DNA from: CAG-390 sp045546615
Lineage (GTDB): Bacteria; Bacillota; Clostridia; Oscillospirales; CAG-272
Length of the DNA stretch: 10,594 nucleotides
NCBI GenBank assembly: GCA_045546615.1
Contig: JAZQDD010000027.1
Location: forward strand, 1 to 10,594
Direction of reading: 5' to 3'
In this document: in pieces, positions 1 to 7,357 of the stretch
Layout: the number at the start of each line of letters is the position of its first letter
How positions within the stretch are numbered: position 1 is the stretch's first letter
Program-made: the position numbers and the translations under genes
The notes under the pieces: model-generated
Seen by the model: only the letters and a program-made list of their open reading frames with translations
Told to the model about the DNA's origin: nothing
Database searches by the model: none

Positions 1-1
1 G

Positions 2-556
2 ACTCCCGACGAGACCACCAAGGCTCCTTCCAGCGGCTCCGGAAAGGTTTACAAGTCCCTCAAGGTTGCTCTTTGGACCAACGTTGCAGGAACGGGCGGC
101 AAGCAGCTCAAGGCTGAAGAGGTTGAGGCTATCAAGAAGAATCTCACCGACATCCTTGAAAACGCAGGCTACGACCTCTCCAAGGTAACCATTACATGGA
201 CCGAGCTTTGCGACATTGAAAACGGCTCCAGCGTTCAGTCCCTCGTTGAGAAAACCAACGCAGGTGACTTCGACATCGTTCTCGGCGCAGGTTCAAACGC
301 GCTTGATAAGGGCGTTGAGGGTGTTTCCATCGCGCAGATGGATTCAAAGATCTGTGCTGACGGCAGACGTATTGTTCTCCTCAACGACAATAACGCAGTT
401 GCGGCTATTCTCTACGAGTATGCTACCACCGGTAAGACCACCGGCTACCCTGCTCCCGAGACCGGCGATGGCTCCGTTATTGCTGTTTTCACAGTACTTG
501 CGATTTCCGCCCTCGCTTGTGCCGTTCCCGTCCTGCGCAAGAATAAAGAAAAATAA
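2..556 (+). CDS. C-terminal part of a surface protein with sortase-like sorting signal (5' end outside window)
   Basis: The reading frame is open from the first bases, so the N-terminus lies upstream; 184 residues are visible. A Thr/Ser/Pro/Gly-rich linker (residues 1-14 of the fragment) leads into a mixed alpha/beta globular domain (about 18-145) with no motif I can name; the predicted alternation of strands and helices would suit a solute-binding-like fold, but this is a guess. The end is a classic cell-wall sorting layout: APETGD at about 151-156 (bases 452-469), a hydrophobic stretch of about 20 residues, then the basic tail RKNKEK. The motif is a variant of LPxTG; similar xPxTGD forms occur in Clostridia. 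Codons are strongly C-ending (AAC, ACC, ATC, TTC, CTC, GGC), more than in the downstream genes, which suggests high expression. It ends 25 nt before a strong terminator. Function unknown; secretion and surface location are inferred from the tail. Confidence 0.8.
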   Translation, partial: TPDETTKAPSSGSGKVYKSLKVALWTNVAGTGGKQLKAEEVEAIKKNLTDILENAGYDLSKVTITWTELCDIENGSSVQSLVEKTNAGDFDIVLGAGSNALDKGVEGVSIAQMDSKICADGRRIVLLNDNNAVAAILYEYATTGKTTGYPAPETGDGSVIAVFTVLAISALACAVPVLRKNKEK

Positions 557-581
557 TTAACTAAAAACAATCTACAAAAAC

Positions 582-617
582 AAAATCGGTCAAAGCTGTG
601 GCTTTGACCGATTTTTT
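582..617. terminator. Rho-independent terminator, probably bidirectional
   Basis: A perfect 15-bp stem (582-596 with 601-615) closes a TGTG loop and runs into a T tract on the plus strand (612-617). On the minus strand the stem is followed by GTTTTTG, so it can also stop transcripts coming from the phosphoribosyltransferase gene. It lies between the ends of two convergent genes. Confidence 0.93.
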
Positions 618-623
618 CCTTAA

Positions 624-728
624 TATTTTGCGAAGCAAAATACATCATTCATCATGCGCGAAGCGTATATCATATTTGGCGTAAGCCGGATATATCATTT
701 GAAATACCGTTCCGCGGGAACGGATTTC
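624..728. repeat. Cluster of four short hairpins with TATATCAT-like linkers (REP-like element)
   Basis: Four inverted repeats stand in a row: TATTTTGC-GAA-GCAAAATA (624-642); ATGCGC-GAA-GCGTAT (654-668, one G-U pair); a stem at 672-693 with GTAA loop and two G-U pairs; and a 12-bp stem with one bulged A and a GCG loop (701-728). The linkers between them resemble each other (CATCATTCATCAT, TATATCATA, TATATCATTT). Small loops of GAA/GTAA/GCG type and repeated linkers are typical of dispersed palindromic repeats. No coding potential was seen. The last hairpin overlaps the stop codon of the minus-strand gene at 727-729. Confidence 0.7.
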
Positions 729-1293
729 AATTCAATGTCTTTCCGTCCTTATCGAAAAGCGGGAGCTTTTCAAGATAAATTAGGTCGTCGCGCTCTGCCG
801 CCTCGCCCTCTGCGAGAATTGCCATCTTGCCGCAACATATACCGCCCGCCTGACGGACAAGTTCCTCGATAGCGCGGAGCGATTCGCCCGTGGAGATAAC
901 GTCGTCGACAATGAGGATGCGCTTGCCGCGCATTATCTCGGCGTCGGCGGTGTCAAGATAGAGCGTTTGCTGTTTGTCGGTGGTTATGGAGCGCACCGCA
1001 ACCTCAAAAACGCCCGTCATATAGAGCTTTGGCGCTTTGCGCGCAAGGAAGTATTTTTGGTTGCCCGCGATTCGTGCCATTTCGTGAACAAGGGGGATTC
1101 CCTTTGCCTCGGCGGAGATGAGGTAGTCGTACTCGGGAGCTTTTTTGAGCAGCTCCTCGGAGCAGGCGGTGGTCAGCTCGGGGTCGCCAAAGATGACGAA
1201 TGCACCTATCTGAAGCTCGTCGCTGATGGGGCAGAGGGGCAGGGCGCGTTCACAGCCCGCGATGGTCATTTTATATGCTTTTCTTTCGTTCAT
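727..1293 (-). CDS. Adenine-phosphoribosyltransferase-like protein
   Basis: A 188-residue protein of the type I phosphoribosyltransferase fold. The PRPP-binding loop is clear: a hydrophobic strand followed by DDVISTGES (residues 130-138), with the two acidic residues and the Thr-Gly expected to bind ribose-5-phosphate. The pyrophosphate loop is EAKGIP (62-67), and ARKAPKLYM (84-92) matches the position of the RKxxKLP segment of adenine phosphoribosyltransferases. Length is near the family's usual 170-190. It probably joins a purine base to PRPP in salvage, in the cytoplasm, but it diverges from canonical Apt, so base specificity is uncertain; a xanthine-type enzyme or a regulatory paralogue is possible. 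The start at 1293 is chosen because AAGGAAG (1304-1310 on the reverse strand) lies 10 nt upstream; an internal ATG at 1269 is less well placed. It is transcribed alone, divergently from the ABC operon. Confidence 0.82.
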   Translation of the reverse strand: MNERKAYKMTIAGCERALPLCPISDELQIGAFVIFGDPELTTACSEELLKKAPEYDYLISAEAKGIPLVHEMARIAGNQKYFLARKAPKLYMTGVFEVAVRSITTDKQQTLYLDTADAEIMRGKRILIVDDVISTGESLRAIEELVRQAGGICCGKMAILAEGEAAERDDLIYLEKLPLFDKDGKTLN

Positions 1294-1334
1294 TGCGCAA
1301 AAACTTCCTTTGTGTGTGGATTTTTATCAAATCA

Positions 1335-1363
1335 ATTATACAACCCGTGCCGAAAAAAGTCAA
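1335..1363 (-). promoter_or_regulatory. Sigma-A promoter of the phosphoribosyltransferase gene
   Basis: On the minus strand TTGACT (1358-1363) and TATAAT (1335-1340) are separated by exactly 17 nt, five of six and six of six matches to consensus. Transcription should start near 1328, giving a leader of about 35 nt before the ATG at 1293. Confidence 0.85.
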
Positions 1364-1432
1364 GGTGACACGCAAAAATCACAGAAGATTTATTTGCAGC
1401 AACTCCTTGTTCACAGAATGTTTACATATATG

Positions 1433-1441
1433 TGCTATAAT
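1433..1441 (+). promoter_or_regulatory. Extended -10 promoter candidate of the ABC operon
   Basis: TGC-TATAAT is a perfect extended -10 element 43 nt before the ATPase start. No good -35 hexamer is seen at 16-18 nt, which is tolerable for extended -10 promoters. A second TATAAT at 1450-1455 also lacks a -35. A 10-bp palindrome ACATATATGT (1424-1433) abuts the -10 element and could be an operator, although AT-rich palindromes arise easily by chance. Confidence 0.55.
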
Positions 1442-1483
1442 GTACGATGTATAATTATGATGTGTACGGGAAAGGAACCGAAA

Positions 1484-2635
1484 ATGATAAAAATATCACA
1501 TCTGACAAAGAATTACGGCTCATTTTGCGCTGTTGATGACATCAGCTTTGAGGTAGCCAAGGGCGAGATAATTGGTTTTCTCGGCCCGAACGGCGCAGGC
1601 AAGAGCACAACGATGAATATGCTGACGGGATACTTGTCCTCCACCGCGGGAAGCATCAAGGTGGGCGGCGTGGACGTGCTTGACGATCCGCTTAACGCCA
1701 AGCGTCTTATAGGGTATCTGCCCGAACAGCCGCCGCTGTACCCCGATATGACGGTAGAGGAATATCTCAATTTCGCCTATGACCTCAAGGGCTGTACGCT
1801 TGACCGCGCGCGCCACCTCGGTGAGATATGCGACGTGGTAAAAATAGGCGACGTGCAAAAAAAGCTCATAAAAAATCTTTCAAAGGGCTACAAACAGCGT
1901 GTCGGCATTGCGCAGGCACTCGTTGGAAATCCGCCCGTTATTATTTTTGACGAGCCGACGATAGGACTTGACCCCAAGCAGATAATAGAGATAAGAAACC
2001 TTATCAGAACTCTCGGACGTGAGCATACCGTAGTGCTGTCCACGCACATTCTCGGTGAGGTTCAGGCGGTCTGCGACAGGATAGTTATTATCAACAAGGG
2101 AAAGGTCGTCGCGGACGAGCTTACCGAAAACATTTCGCGCGCCGTGGAGAACACCCGCCGCTTCAACGTAAAGATATGCGGGCCGCAAAGGGAAGTGCTT
2201 TCAATGCTGCGCAATATGTCGGGTATTTGCTACGCCGAGGTGCTTGCCGCGCGTGACGGCGATGCCTATACCTATATGATAGAGAGCGACGTGGGCGTTG
2301 ATATACGCAAAAAGCTGTTTTTCACGCTCGCGGAGAAAAAATGGCCCATGATAGGCATGGAAGCTCTCGGAATGAGCATTGAGGATATCTTTATTGCCGT
2401 TGTGGATAAGAGCGCCAACGATGAGCGACGCTACACCGATCGCAAAAAGAGCCGTTCCATCGACGCGGGACGTGCCGCGGCTGAAAAAGAAATGGCTGAC
2501 CAGATAATGGAAAAGACCGCGCGCGACGCGGAAAATGCGCCCGACGAGGAAGAGTCCGCGCCCGCGGGTAAATATTACGAGGACTACACCCCTGCCTCCG
2601 ACAGCTTCCGTTCGGACGGCGGCGATAAGGAATAA
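1484..2635 (+). CDS. ABC transporter ATP-binding protein, GldA-like, with charged C-terminal tail
   Basis: This 383-residue cytoplasmic ATPase powers the transporter formed with the next genes. Visible motifs: Walker A GPNGAGKST (34-42), Q-loop near Gln82, signature LSKGY (132-136), Walker B VIIFDEPT (152-159) with catalytic Glu157, D-loop GLDP (161-164) and switch His188 in STHILGEV. Its closest type is the ATPase of ABC-2 exporters of the GldA/CcmA group. After the domain ends near residue 310 there is a tail of about 70 residues rich in Asp, Glu, Lys and Arg that the family usually lacks. The start at 1484 is supported by AAAGGA (1471-1476) 7 nt upstream and by the family-like N-terminus MIKISHLTKNYG; the frame is open further upstream, but that part would overlap the divergent gene and the promoters. 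The permease follows after 17 nt. Confidence 0.93.
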   Translation: MIKISHLTKNYGSFCAVDDISFEVAKGEIIGFLGPNGAGKSTTMNMLTGYLSSTAGSIKVGGVDVLDDPLNAKRLIGYLPEQPPLYPDMTVEEYLNFAYDLKGCTLDRARHLGEICDVVKIGDVQKKLIKNLSKGYKQRVGIAQALVGNPPVIIFDEPTIGLDPKQIIEIRNLIRTLGREHTVVLSTHILGEVQAVCDRIVIINKGKVVADELTENISRAVENTRRFNVKICGPQREVLSMLRNMSGICYAEVLAARDGDAYTYMIESDVGVDIRKKLFFTLAEKKWPMIGMEALGMSIEDIFIAVVDKSANDERRYTDRKKSRSIDAGRAAAEKEMADQIMEKTARDAENAPDEEESAPAGKYYEDYTPASDSFRSDGGDKE

Positions 2636-2652
2636 GAAAGGAGAGGAACGTT

Positions 2653-3426
2653 ATGCTTGCCATATATAAAAAGGAGATGCGCTCCTATTTTATCAATCCG
2701 ATAGGATACGTTTTTCTCGGCGTATTTCTGACGATCGCGGCGGGGCTGTGCGCGTATACTACATTGCAGAGCCGCTCGTATAATACGTCTACATTCTTTT
2801 ATTTGATGATCCTTGTGATGATAATCATCATTCCGCTTCTCACCATGCGCACTTTTTCGGAGGAGCGCAAGATGCGCACCGAACAAATGCTGCTGACTGC
2901 GCCCATCTCCATTACGGGCATGGTCATCGGAAAATTCCTTGCGGCGCTTACACTTTTTGGCGGCGCGCTTCTCGCTTCTTGCATAAATCTCATTCCTCTG
3001 TACATCGTTGGTGCGCGCGACAGGGCGCTTGAGGCATCATCGTCGATTCCGACAGGCCCTTCCACACCCGAGATAATAGGTCAGTTTTTGGGCGTTCTCT
3101 TTATTGGCGCCGTATTTATCGCAATTGGCGTTTTCGTTTCCGCGCTTACTGAAAATCAGCTTTCCGCCGCCGTTATTACCATTGGCGCGCTTGCGCTCAT
3201 GCTCGTGCTAAACGTGCTTAACTCCATCGGCAGTGAGGAGGCGGGAACTCGCCTTATCAACAATTACGCTGTAAGATACATTATAGATTGGGTAAGCGTT
3301 GTATCGCGCTACGATTATTTTGGCACGGGATATCTCGACTGGTCAGCGATGCTGTACTACTGCTCGCTTGTTTTTGTGTTTTTGTTCCTCACGGTGCGCG
3401 TTTATGAGCGCCGCCGTTGGGCGTGA
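2653..3426 (+). CDS. ABC-2 type permease, GldF-like
   Basis: A 257-residue integral membrane protein with about six hydrophobic segments (roughly residues 17-38, 48-65, 90-119, 141-165, 169-192 and 232-250). Between the second and third lies FSEERKMRTEQMLLTAPIS (68-86), the cytoplasmic motif typical of ABC-2 permeases (FxEExxxxTxExLLxxP) that contacts the ATPase. Length and layout fit the GldF/NosY-like permeases, which act as dimers. It should be the membrane channel partner of the preceding ATPase. The start has a strong ribosome site, AAAGGAGAGG (2637-2646), 6 nt before the ATG. The next gene begins 14 nt after its stop, so the genes are co-transcribed. The transported substrate cannot be told from sequence. 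Confidence 0.92.
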   Translation: MLAIYKKEMRSYFINPIGYVFLGVFLTIAAGLCAYTTLQSRSYNTSTFFYLMILVMIIIIPLLTMRTFSEERKMRTEQMLLTAPISITGMVIGKFLAALTLFGGALLASCINLIPLYIVGARDRALEASSSIPTGPSTPEIIGQFLGVLFIGAVFIAIGVFVSALTENQLSAAVITIGALALMLVLNVLNSIGSEEAGTRLINNYAVRYIIDWVSVVSRYDYFGTGYLDWSAMLYYCSLVFVFLFLTVRVYERRRWA

Positions 3427-3433
3427 GAGGAGG
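3427..3433 (+). promoter_or_regulatory. Ribosome binding site that fixes the start of the GldG-like gene
   Basis: GAGGAGG-type sequence (GAGAGGAGG across 3425-3433) directly after the permease stop. It sits only 1 nt before the ATG at 3435 but 7 nt before the ATG at 3441, so 3441 is the likelier start. A TTG at 3417 would lie upstream of this site and is rejected. Confidence 0.75.
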
Positions 3434-3440
3434 TATGGAT

Positions 3441-5033
3441 ATGAGCAAAGGAATCTCATCCCGCCGTTTCAAGCACGGCGCAATATCCACTGTCCTGACC
3501 TGCTTTGTGATAGCGGCAGTAATACTTTTTAACGCCATCTTCTCCGCGCTTGCTTCAAAATTCATGTGGTACACCGACCTCACCCCCGAGGAGATATATA
3601 CTCTTTCGGACAGCGCGATAGAGGCTGTCAAGGAGATAAAGAGCGACGTTACCATTCTTTTCTGCGACGATCCCGATAATCTTGCCGAGAACGATTATCT
3701 CTTTTACGTTTACAATACCGCGCTCAATCTTGCGCAGATCAACGAGTATATCCACGTAGAGACCGTGAATATATTGCGCAATCCGACGGCGGTGAACAGA
3801 TTTAAGACCACGTCGAAATCCAATATCTATACTACCAACATCATCGTGTACTCGGGTCCCGAATACAGGATCTATTCCTACGAGGCAATGTACGGATACA
3901 ACGACAAATCGACTCCGTGGACGTACAACGGTGAGAACAAGCTGATAACGGGAATGCTTGCCGTGACTATGGCGCAAGCTCCCATCGCGTGTATCACGAA
4001 CAACCACGGCGAGCCTTTCGGAACGCTGGATGACGTTATGGCAATGCCCCTTGGCAATCTGCTTTATGATGCGGGATATAACGTTCAGCTTCTTAATCTT
4101 GCCACCGAAAATATCCCCGACGATTGCAGAATGTTGGTGGTTTACGATCCGCAGGAGGATTTTCTTGTCAAGGACAAGGTTTCCGATATTTCCGAGATAG
4201 AAAAATTGGACAAATTCCTTGACGGAGCTAACGCTCTTATGCTTTTTGTAGACCCCACGACTCCCGTTATGCCGAATTTTGAGGAATATCTTGTGGAGTG
4301 GGGAATCGAGTTTGACCGTTACAAAGCAGTTGACGGTCTTGTAAGCGGTACTACGGTCAAAGAGCCTCTTGAAAATTCTCTTACAGGCGACGGCTTTTCT
4401 GTAGTTGCGCAGTATGCCGAGATGGGCGTGGGCGCATCCATGCATTCCGTTCTTCGCAAGAACGAGGTGTATCCCCTTGCCGTTTTCCGCAACGTAATGC
4501 CGATAAACTTCACCTATGACCTTGTTCGATTTGGCACGGTTGAGGATGATACTTCCTACGATGCGTACAAGAATTACATCTACGGAAGCTATGAAGCTAA
4601 CGGAATCAGCCGTTCTATATACAACGTGTTTACCTCAAGCGAGGATGCGAGCGTTGTTGTGGGAGGAAATGAGGTCGGTTATGCCAACTCCAATTCTCTT
4701 TACAACCTTATGACCGTTACCCGTGAGAGCCACGGCGTTGGCGAGAGCTTTGAGCATACGCACGTTATTGCGTGCGGCTCGACCGAATTCCTCACGCCCG
4801 AGGTGGTATACAACAATGCGTATGCAAACTCGGACGTAATGCTCGGCGCATTCCGTTCGATGGGACACGAGGTCGTTGTGGTGGATATTGACCACAAGCC
4901 CTTTGCAACCGTTGAAATGTCAAGCATTACCGCCGCCGCGGCAAACAGATATACCGCAGTTCTCATCGCTCTTCCCATACTTTTGGCAACGTGTTGCGGC
5001 GGATACGTGCTCATCAGGAGAAAAAATGCATAA
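3441..5033 (+). CDS. GldG-like ABC transporter auxiliary protein
   Basis: A 530-residue membrane-anchored protein: one N-terminal hydrophobic segment (about 14-36) after the basic stretch SSRRFKHG, a large extracytoplasmic domain, and a second hydrophobic segment near the end (about 504-523) followed by RRKNA. Family marks of the GldG / ABC-transporter-auxiliary group: an early YTLSDSAIEAVKEIKSDVTI segment (53-72), NNHGEP (187-192) where relatives commonly have GHGE, and a 'VVYDPQEDF ... LDKFLDGANALMLFVDP' region (233-272), which resembles a sugar-binding or glutamine-amidotransferase-like fold that has lost catalysis. It is expected to work with the ATPase and permease as the outward-facing part of the complex. 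In Bacteroidetes GldG serves gliding; nothing here indicates gliding, so that role should not be copied over. Its TAA overlaps the next ATG. Confidence 0.87.
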   Translation: MSKGISSRRFKHGAISTVLTCFVIAAVILFNAIFSALASKFMWYTDLTPEEIYTLSDSAIEAVKEIKSDVTILFCDDPDNLAENDYLFYVYNTALNLAQINEYIHVETVNILRNPTAVNRFKTTSKSNIYTTNIIVYSGPEYRIYSYEAMYGYNDKSTPWTYNGENKLITGMLAVTMAQAPIACITNNHGEPFGTLDDVMAMPLGNLLYDAGYNVQLLNLATENIPDDCRMLVVYDPQEDFLVKDKVSDISEIEKLDKFLDGANALMLFVDPTTPVMPNFEEYLVEWGIEFDRYKAVDGLVSGTTVKEPLENSLTGDGFSVVAQYAEMGVGASMHSVLRKNEVYPLAVFRNVMPINFTYDLVRFGTVEDDTSYDAYKNYIYGSYEANGISRSIYNVFTSSEDASVVVGGNEVGYANSNSLYNLMTVTRESHGVGESFEHTHVIACGSTEFLTPEVVYNNAYANSDVMLGAFRSMGHEVVVVDIDHKPFATVEMSSITAAAANRYTAVLIALPILLATCCGGYVLIRRKNA

Positions 5034-7255
5034 TGGATAACAACAAAAAATATTCATCCGACGCAGAGGTTAACGCTATCGTTACCCGCGGAAGGCGGCG
5101 GCGCTCGGTAATGCGCACACAAATGCGCGCCATTGCCGTACTCGGCGCGCTTATGGTGTTGCTTGCCATAGCCTTGGGGCTTGTCAGCTATTTTGTTGGC
5201 AGGATAGTGTACACCGATGAGGTGGATGGCGCAAAATACTACGTCAAGGAAAAGGAAGGCAAGTTCGTTCTTTGTGATGGGGACGGATACACCCTTACCG
5301 TTACACCCGACGGATATTTCAGCACCGACGCGGGAACGCTTGTCGAGGTCGACGAGGACACGGGCGCGTGCAAGACCATCGCGATAGTGGATACCGACGA
5401 TGCCGAGGAGATCTACTCCGCCTCGGTAGGACGCTTTCAAATGTTTGAGTATATCGTTACCGATGATATACAGGAGCTTGCTATCGGAAACGACAGCGGT
5501 CAGTTTACCTTTTACAGGGACAAGGATAATAATATTCAGATAAAAGGATATGAGGATTTTAACGTCTCGCTTGCGTTTTTCGAGTGTCTTGCAGGTTCGT
5601 GCGGCTACGCGCTTTCAAGATATAAGGTTCAAGACCCCATAAAAGATGCAAACGGTGAGTACGCGGAGTACGGTCTTACGGAGCAGATACGAACGGATGA
5701 CGATGGAAACGAGTACACGCACAAACCGATGTGGTACAGGATAAGCGACGTAAAGGGCAATATGTATACCGTTTACGTTGGCGATGCCGCTCCCGACGGT
5801 TCGGGATATTATGCGAAATACGCCGACAGAGATTGCGTTTATATAATGGGTTATGAGTTGTCGGAGAACGATACTGCCCTCGTGGGATATTATGAGACGG
5901 CGTTCGAGAAGATAGAAGCCGAGGATAATCTTATAGCCTGCCCCGTTGAGCGATATATAAGTCCGTCCATCACCGTTCCGCTTGATATGTATTCCTACGT
6001 TGAGGTCAGCAATTTCTCCATTTTCGACGGAGACGTGCTGAATGACGGTACGGATTCATCCGTTGACGGCGCAATGCCGACGGTGTGCTTCTCATATTGG
6101 GATATGGACGACCGCAAGGGTACGCTTTACGCAAACTATGCGTACAAGCTCCATCACCCTTCAGGATATAATGTCAGCGACTCGGCGGCAAAGACCGCAC
6201 TTACTTCGATATACAATATGAAGTTTTTGCGTGTTGTGGATTTGAAATATACCGAGCAGGAAAAGGATAAATACGGGCTTTCAAATCCCGAGTATCTTAT
6301 TTACTTTGAGTATAGCGACGTTGAGCATTACGTTTTCGTCTCACCTCTTACCGAGCAGGGAACGTACTATATCATATCTTCCATGTACGATATGGTTCTC
6401 GAGGTATCCCGCGGAGAATTGCTTTTCCTTGAATACAGTCTTGTGGACTGGATAACCGAGGAATATTACGATTACAATATAGCGTGGGTAAACAAGATAA
6501 CCGTCGAAACTCCGAGTGACGTATATACGTTCGTGCTTGATAATTCCGAGTCGGATTCCATTACCAACCCGACCTGCTCTGAAAGCGCAAAGAAGGAGCA
6601 GACTATTTCTTCTTCAAAGCTCAAGGTGCATGCTTACGACAGCAAGGGAAACAAGATGAATAGCATCACAAGCTATACCGTCACGGATAAGAGCGGATAC
6701 GTTTGGACGATCGACGAGGATAGTATATCTGTCAAGGATGCAAACGGCAATCCCGTGGAGATAGTAAACGACGGATATCTTGATATGAACGCTGTCGGTA
6801 ATCCCGTTGAGGTGCTTCTTGGTGAGATAGAGGGTAAGGACGGCACAAGGGTGGCTGTTGGCGCAAATACTCTTACCATTATAGAGGCGTCGGGCGCATC
6901 CCATGTATATTTGCGTTACGGCACGGAAATGTTCAGACGTTTTTACAGCTCCATTCTTTACGCCACTATTGAGGGCTCGGTCAGAGAGGGCGAATTTGCC
7001 CTTACCGAGGAGGAGATAGCGCAGATACTCGATAAGCCCGACGAGGGATATTGCATGAAGCTCACTGTGGAAACGAGCTACAAGGACGTCAGCATGGTAT
7101 ATAGGTTTTATCCGTACTCCGAGAGGCGTGCTATGATAACCATAAACGGCGCAGACGGCGAGTTTTACGTGCTTCGCAGTTTTACTGATAAGATAGCCGC
7201 AGACGCACTCAGAGTCATCAGAGGCGAGGCTGTTGATTCAACTTCAAAATACTGA
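5033..7255 (+). CDS. Membrane-anchored DUF4340-like protein, last gene of the ABC operon
   Basis: A 740-residue protein: cytoplasmic basic N-terminus (RGRRRRSVMR, 19-28), one transmembrane helix (about 33-57), then an acidic, Tyr-rich extracytoplasmic part. It resembles DUF4340 proteins, which regularly follow GldG-like genes. Two segments carry the DUF4340 pattern of a YGL motif followed by a beta-rich stretch: AEYGL (211-215) with YTVYVG and YYAKYADRDCVYIM downstream, and DKYGLSNP (412-419) with HYVFVS and TYYIISSMYDMVLEV. The C-terminal portion ends in a RFYPYSERRAMITING block (about 696-711). At 740 residues it is longer than most family members. The start is the ATG at 5033, which overlaps the previous stop (TAATG), with AGGAG at 5016-5020; this indicates translational coupling. 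Its role in the transporter is unknown; binding or gating outside the cell is an inference. Confidence 0.82.
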   Translation: MDNNKKYSSDAEVNAIVTRGRRRRSVMRTQMRAIAVLGALMVLLAIALGLVSYFVGRIVYTDEVDGAKYYVKEKEGKFVLCDGDGYTLTVTPDGYFSTDAGTLVEVDEDTGACKTIAIVDTDDAEEIYSASVGRFQMFEYIVTDDIQELAIGNDSGQFTFYRDKDNNIQIKGYEDFNVSLAFFECLAGSCGYALSRYKVQDPIKDANGEYAEYGLTEQIRTDDDGNEYTHKPMWYRISDVKGNMYTVYVGDAAPDGSGYYAKYADRDCVYIMGYELSENDTALVGYYETAFEKIEAEDNLIACPVERYISPSITVPLDMYSYVEVSNFSIFDGDVLNDGTDSSVDGAMPTVCFSYWDMDDRKGTLYANYAYKLHHPSGYNVSDSAAKTALTSIYNMKFLRVVDLKYTEQEKDKYGLSNPEYLIYFEYSDVEHYVFVSPLTEQGTYYIISSMYDMVLEVSRGELLFLEYSLVDWITEEYYDYNIAWVNKITVETPSDVYTFVLDNSESDSITNPTCSESAKKEQTISSSKLKVHAYDSKGNKMNSITSYTVTDKSGYVWTIDEDSISVKDANGNPVEIVNDGYLDMNAVGNPVEVLLGEIEGKDGTRVAVGANTLTIIEASGASHVYLRYGTEMFRRFYSSILYATIEGSVREGEFALTEEEIAQILDKPDEGYCMKLTVETSYKDVSMVYRFYPYSERRAMITINGADGEFYVLRSFTDKIAADALRVIRGEAVDSTSKY

Positions 7256-7261
7256 TAAAGA

Positions 7262-7299
7262 GGTACGGTTGCACTTGTGCAACCGTACCAAATTTTTTT
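7262..7299 (+). terminator. Rho-independent terminator of the ABC operon
   Basis: A perfect 13-bp stem (7262-7274 with 7277-7289) around TT, followed by a run of seven T, 6 nt after the operon's last stop codon. It closes the four-gene unit and separates it from the next promoter. Confidence 0.95.
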
Positions 7300-7328
7300 C
7301 GCATAATGACTAATTTGAAAACTATATG

Positions 7329-7357
7329 TTGACAAATTGCCGAGCGTGGTGTACAAT
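7329..7357 (+). promoter_or_regulatory. Sigma-A promoter of the 178-residue membrane protein gene
   Basis: TTGACA (7329-7334) and TACAAT (7352-7357) with a 17-nt spacer, six of six and five of six consensus matches. The transcription start should be near 7364, about 28 nt before the chosen ATG at 7392. This promoter rules out the in-frame ATG at 7326, which would lie upstream of the -35 box. Confidence 0.88.

Noticed and set aside
216..560. 114-codon plus-strand frame within the partial surface protein
   Set aside because: It is in another frame of a clearly coding region with a sorting-signal C-terminus; its product is Ser/Pro/Arg-rich noise.
624..728. CRISPR array
   Set aside because: The four palindromes differ in sequence and length, the linkers are too short to be spacers, and no cas genes are present.
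967..1368. Plus-strand 133-codon frame opposite the phosphoribosyltransferase
   Set aside because: Shadow of a well-supported gene; no ribosome site, low-complexity Gly-rich product.
1450..1455. Second TATAAT as the main -10 of the ABC operon
   Set aside because: No extended TG element and no -35 at 16-18 nt; the nearest TTTACA (1421-1426) is 23 nt away. The box at 1436-1441 is better.
1226..1483. Upstream extension of the ABC ATPase frame
   Set aside because: It would overlap the phosphoribosyltransferase gene and both promoters; the ribosome site and family N-terminus point to 1484.
3417..3440. Earlier starts (TTG at 3417, ATG at 3435) for the GldG-like gene
   Set aside because: The ribosome site at 3425-3433 is downstream of the first and only 1 nt from the second; 3441 has 7 nt spacing.
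3555..4445. A 296-codon minus-strand frame inside the GldG-like gene
   Set aside because: Same antisense effect; no start signal, no motif, and the plus-strand gene is family-supported.
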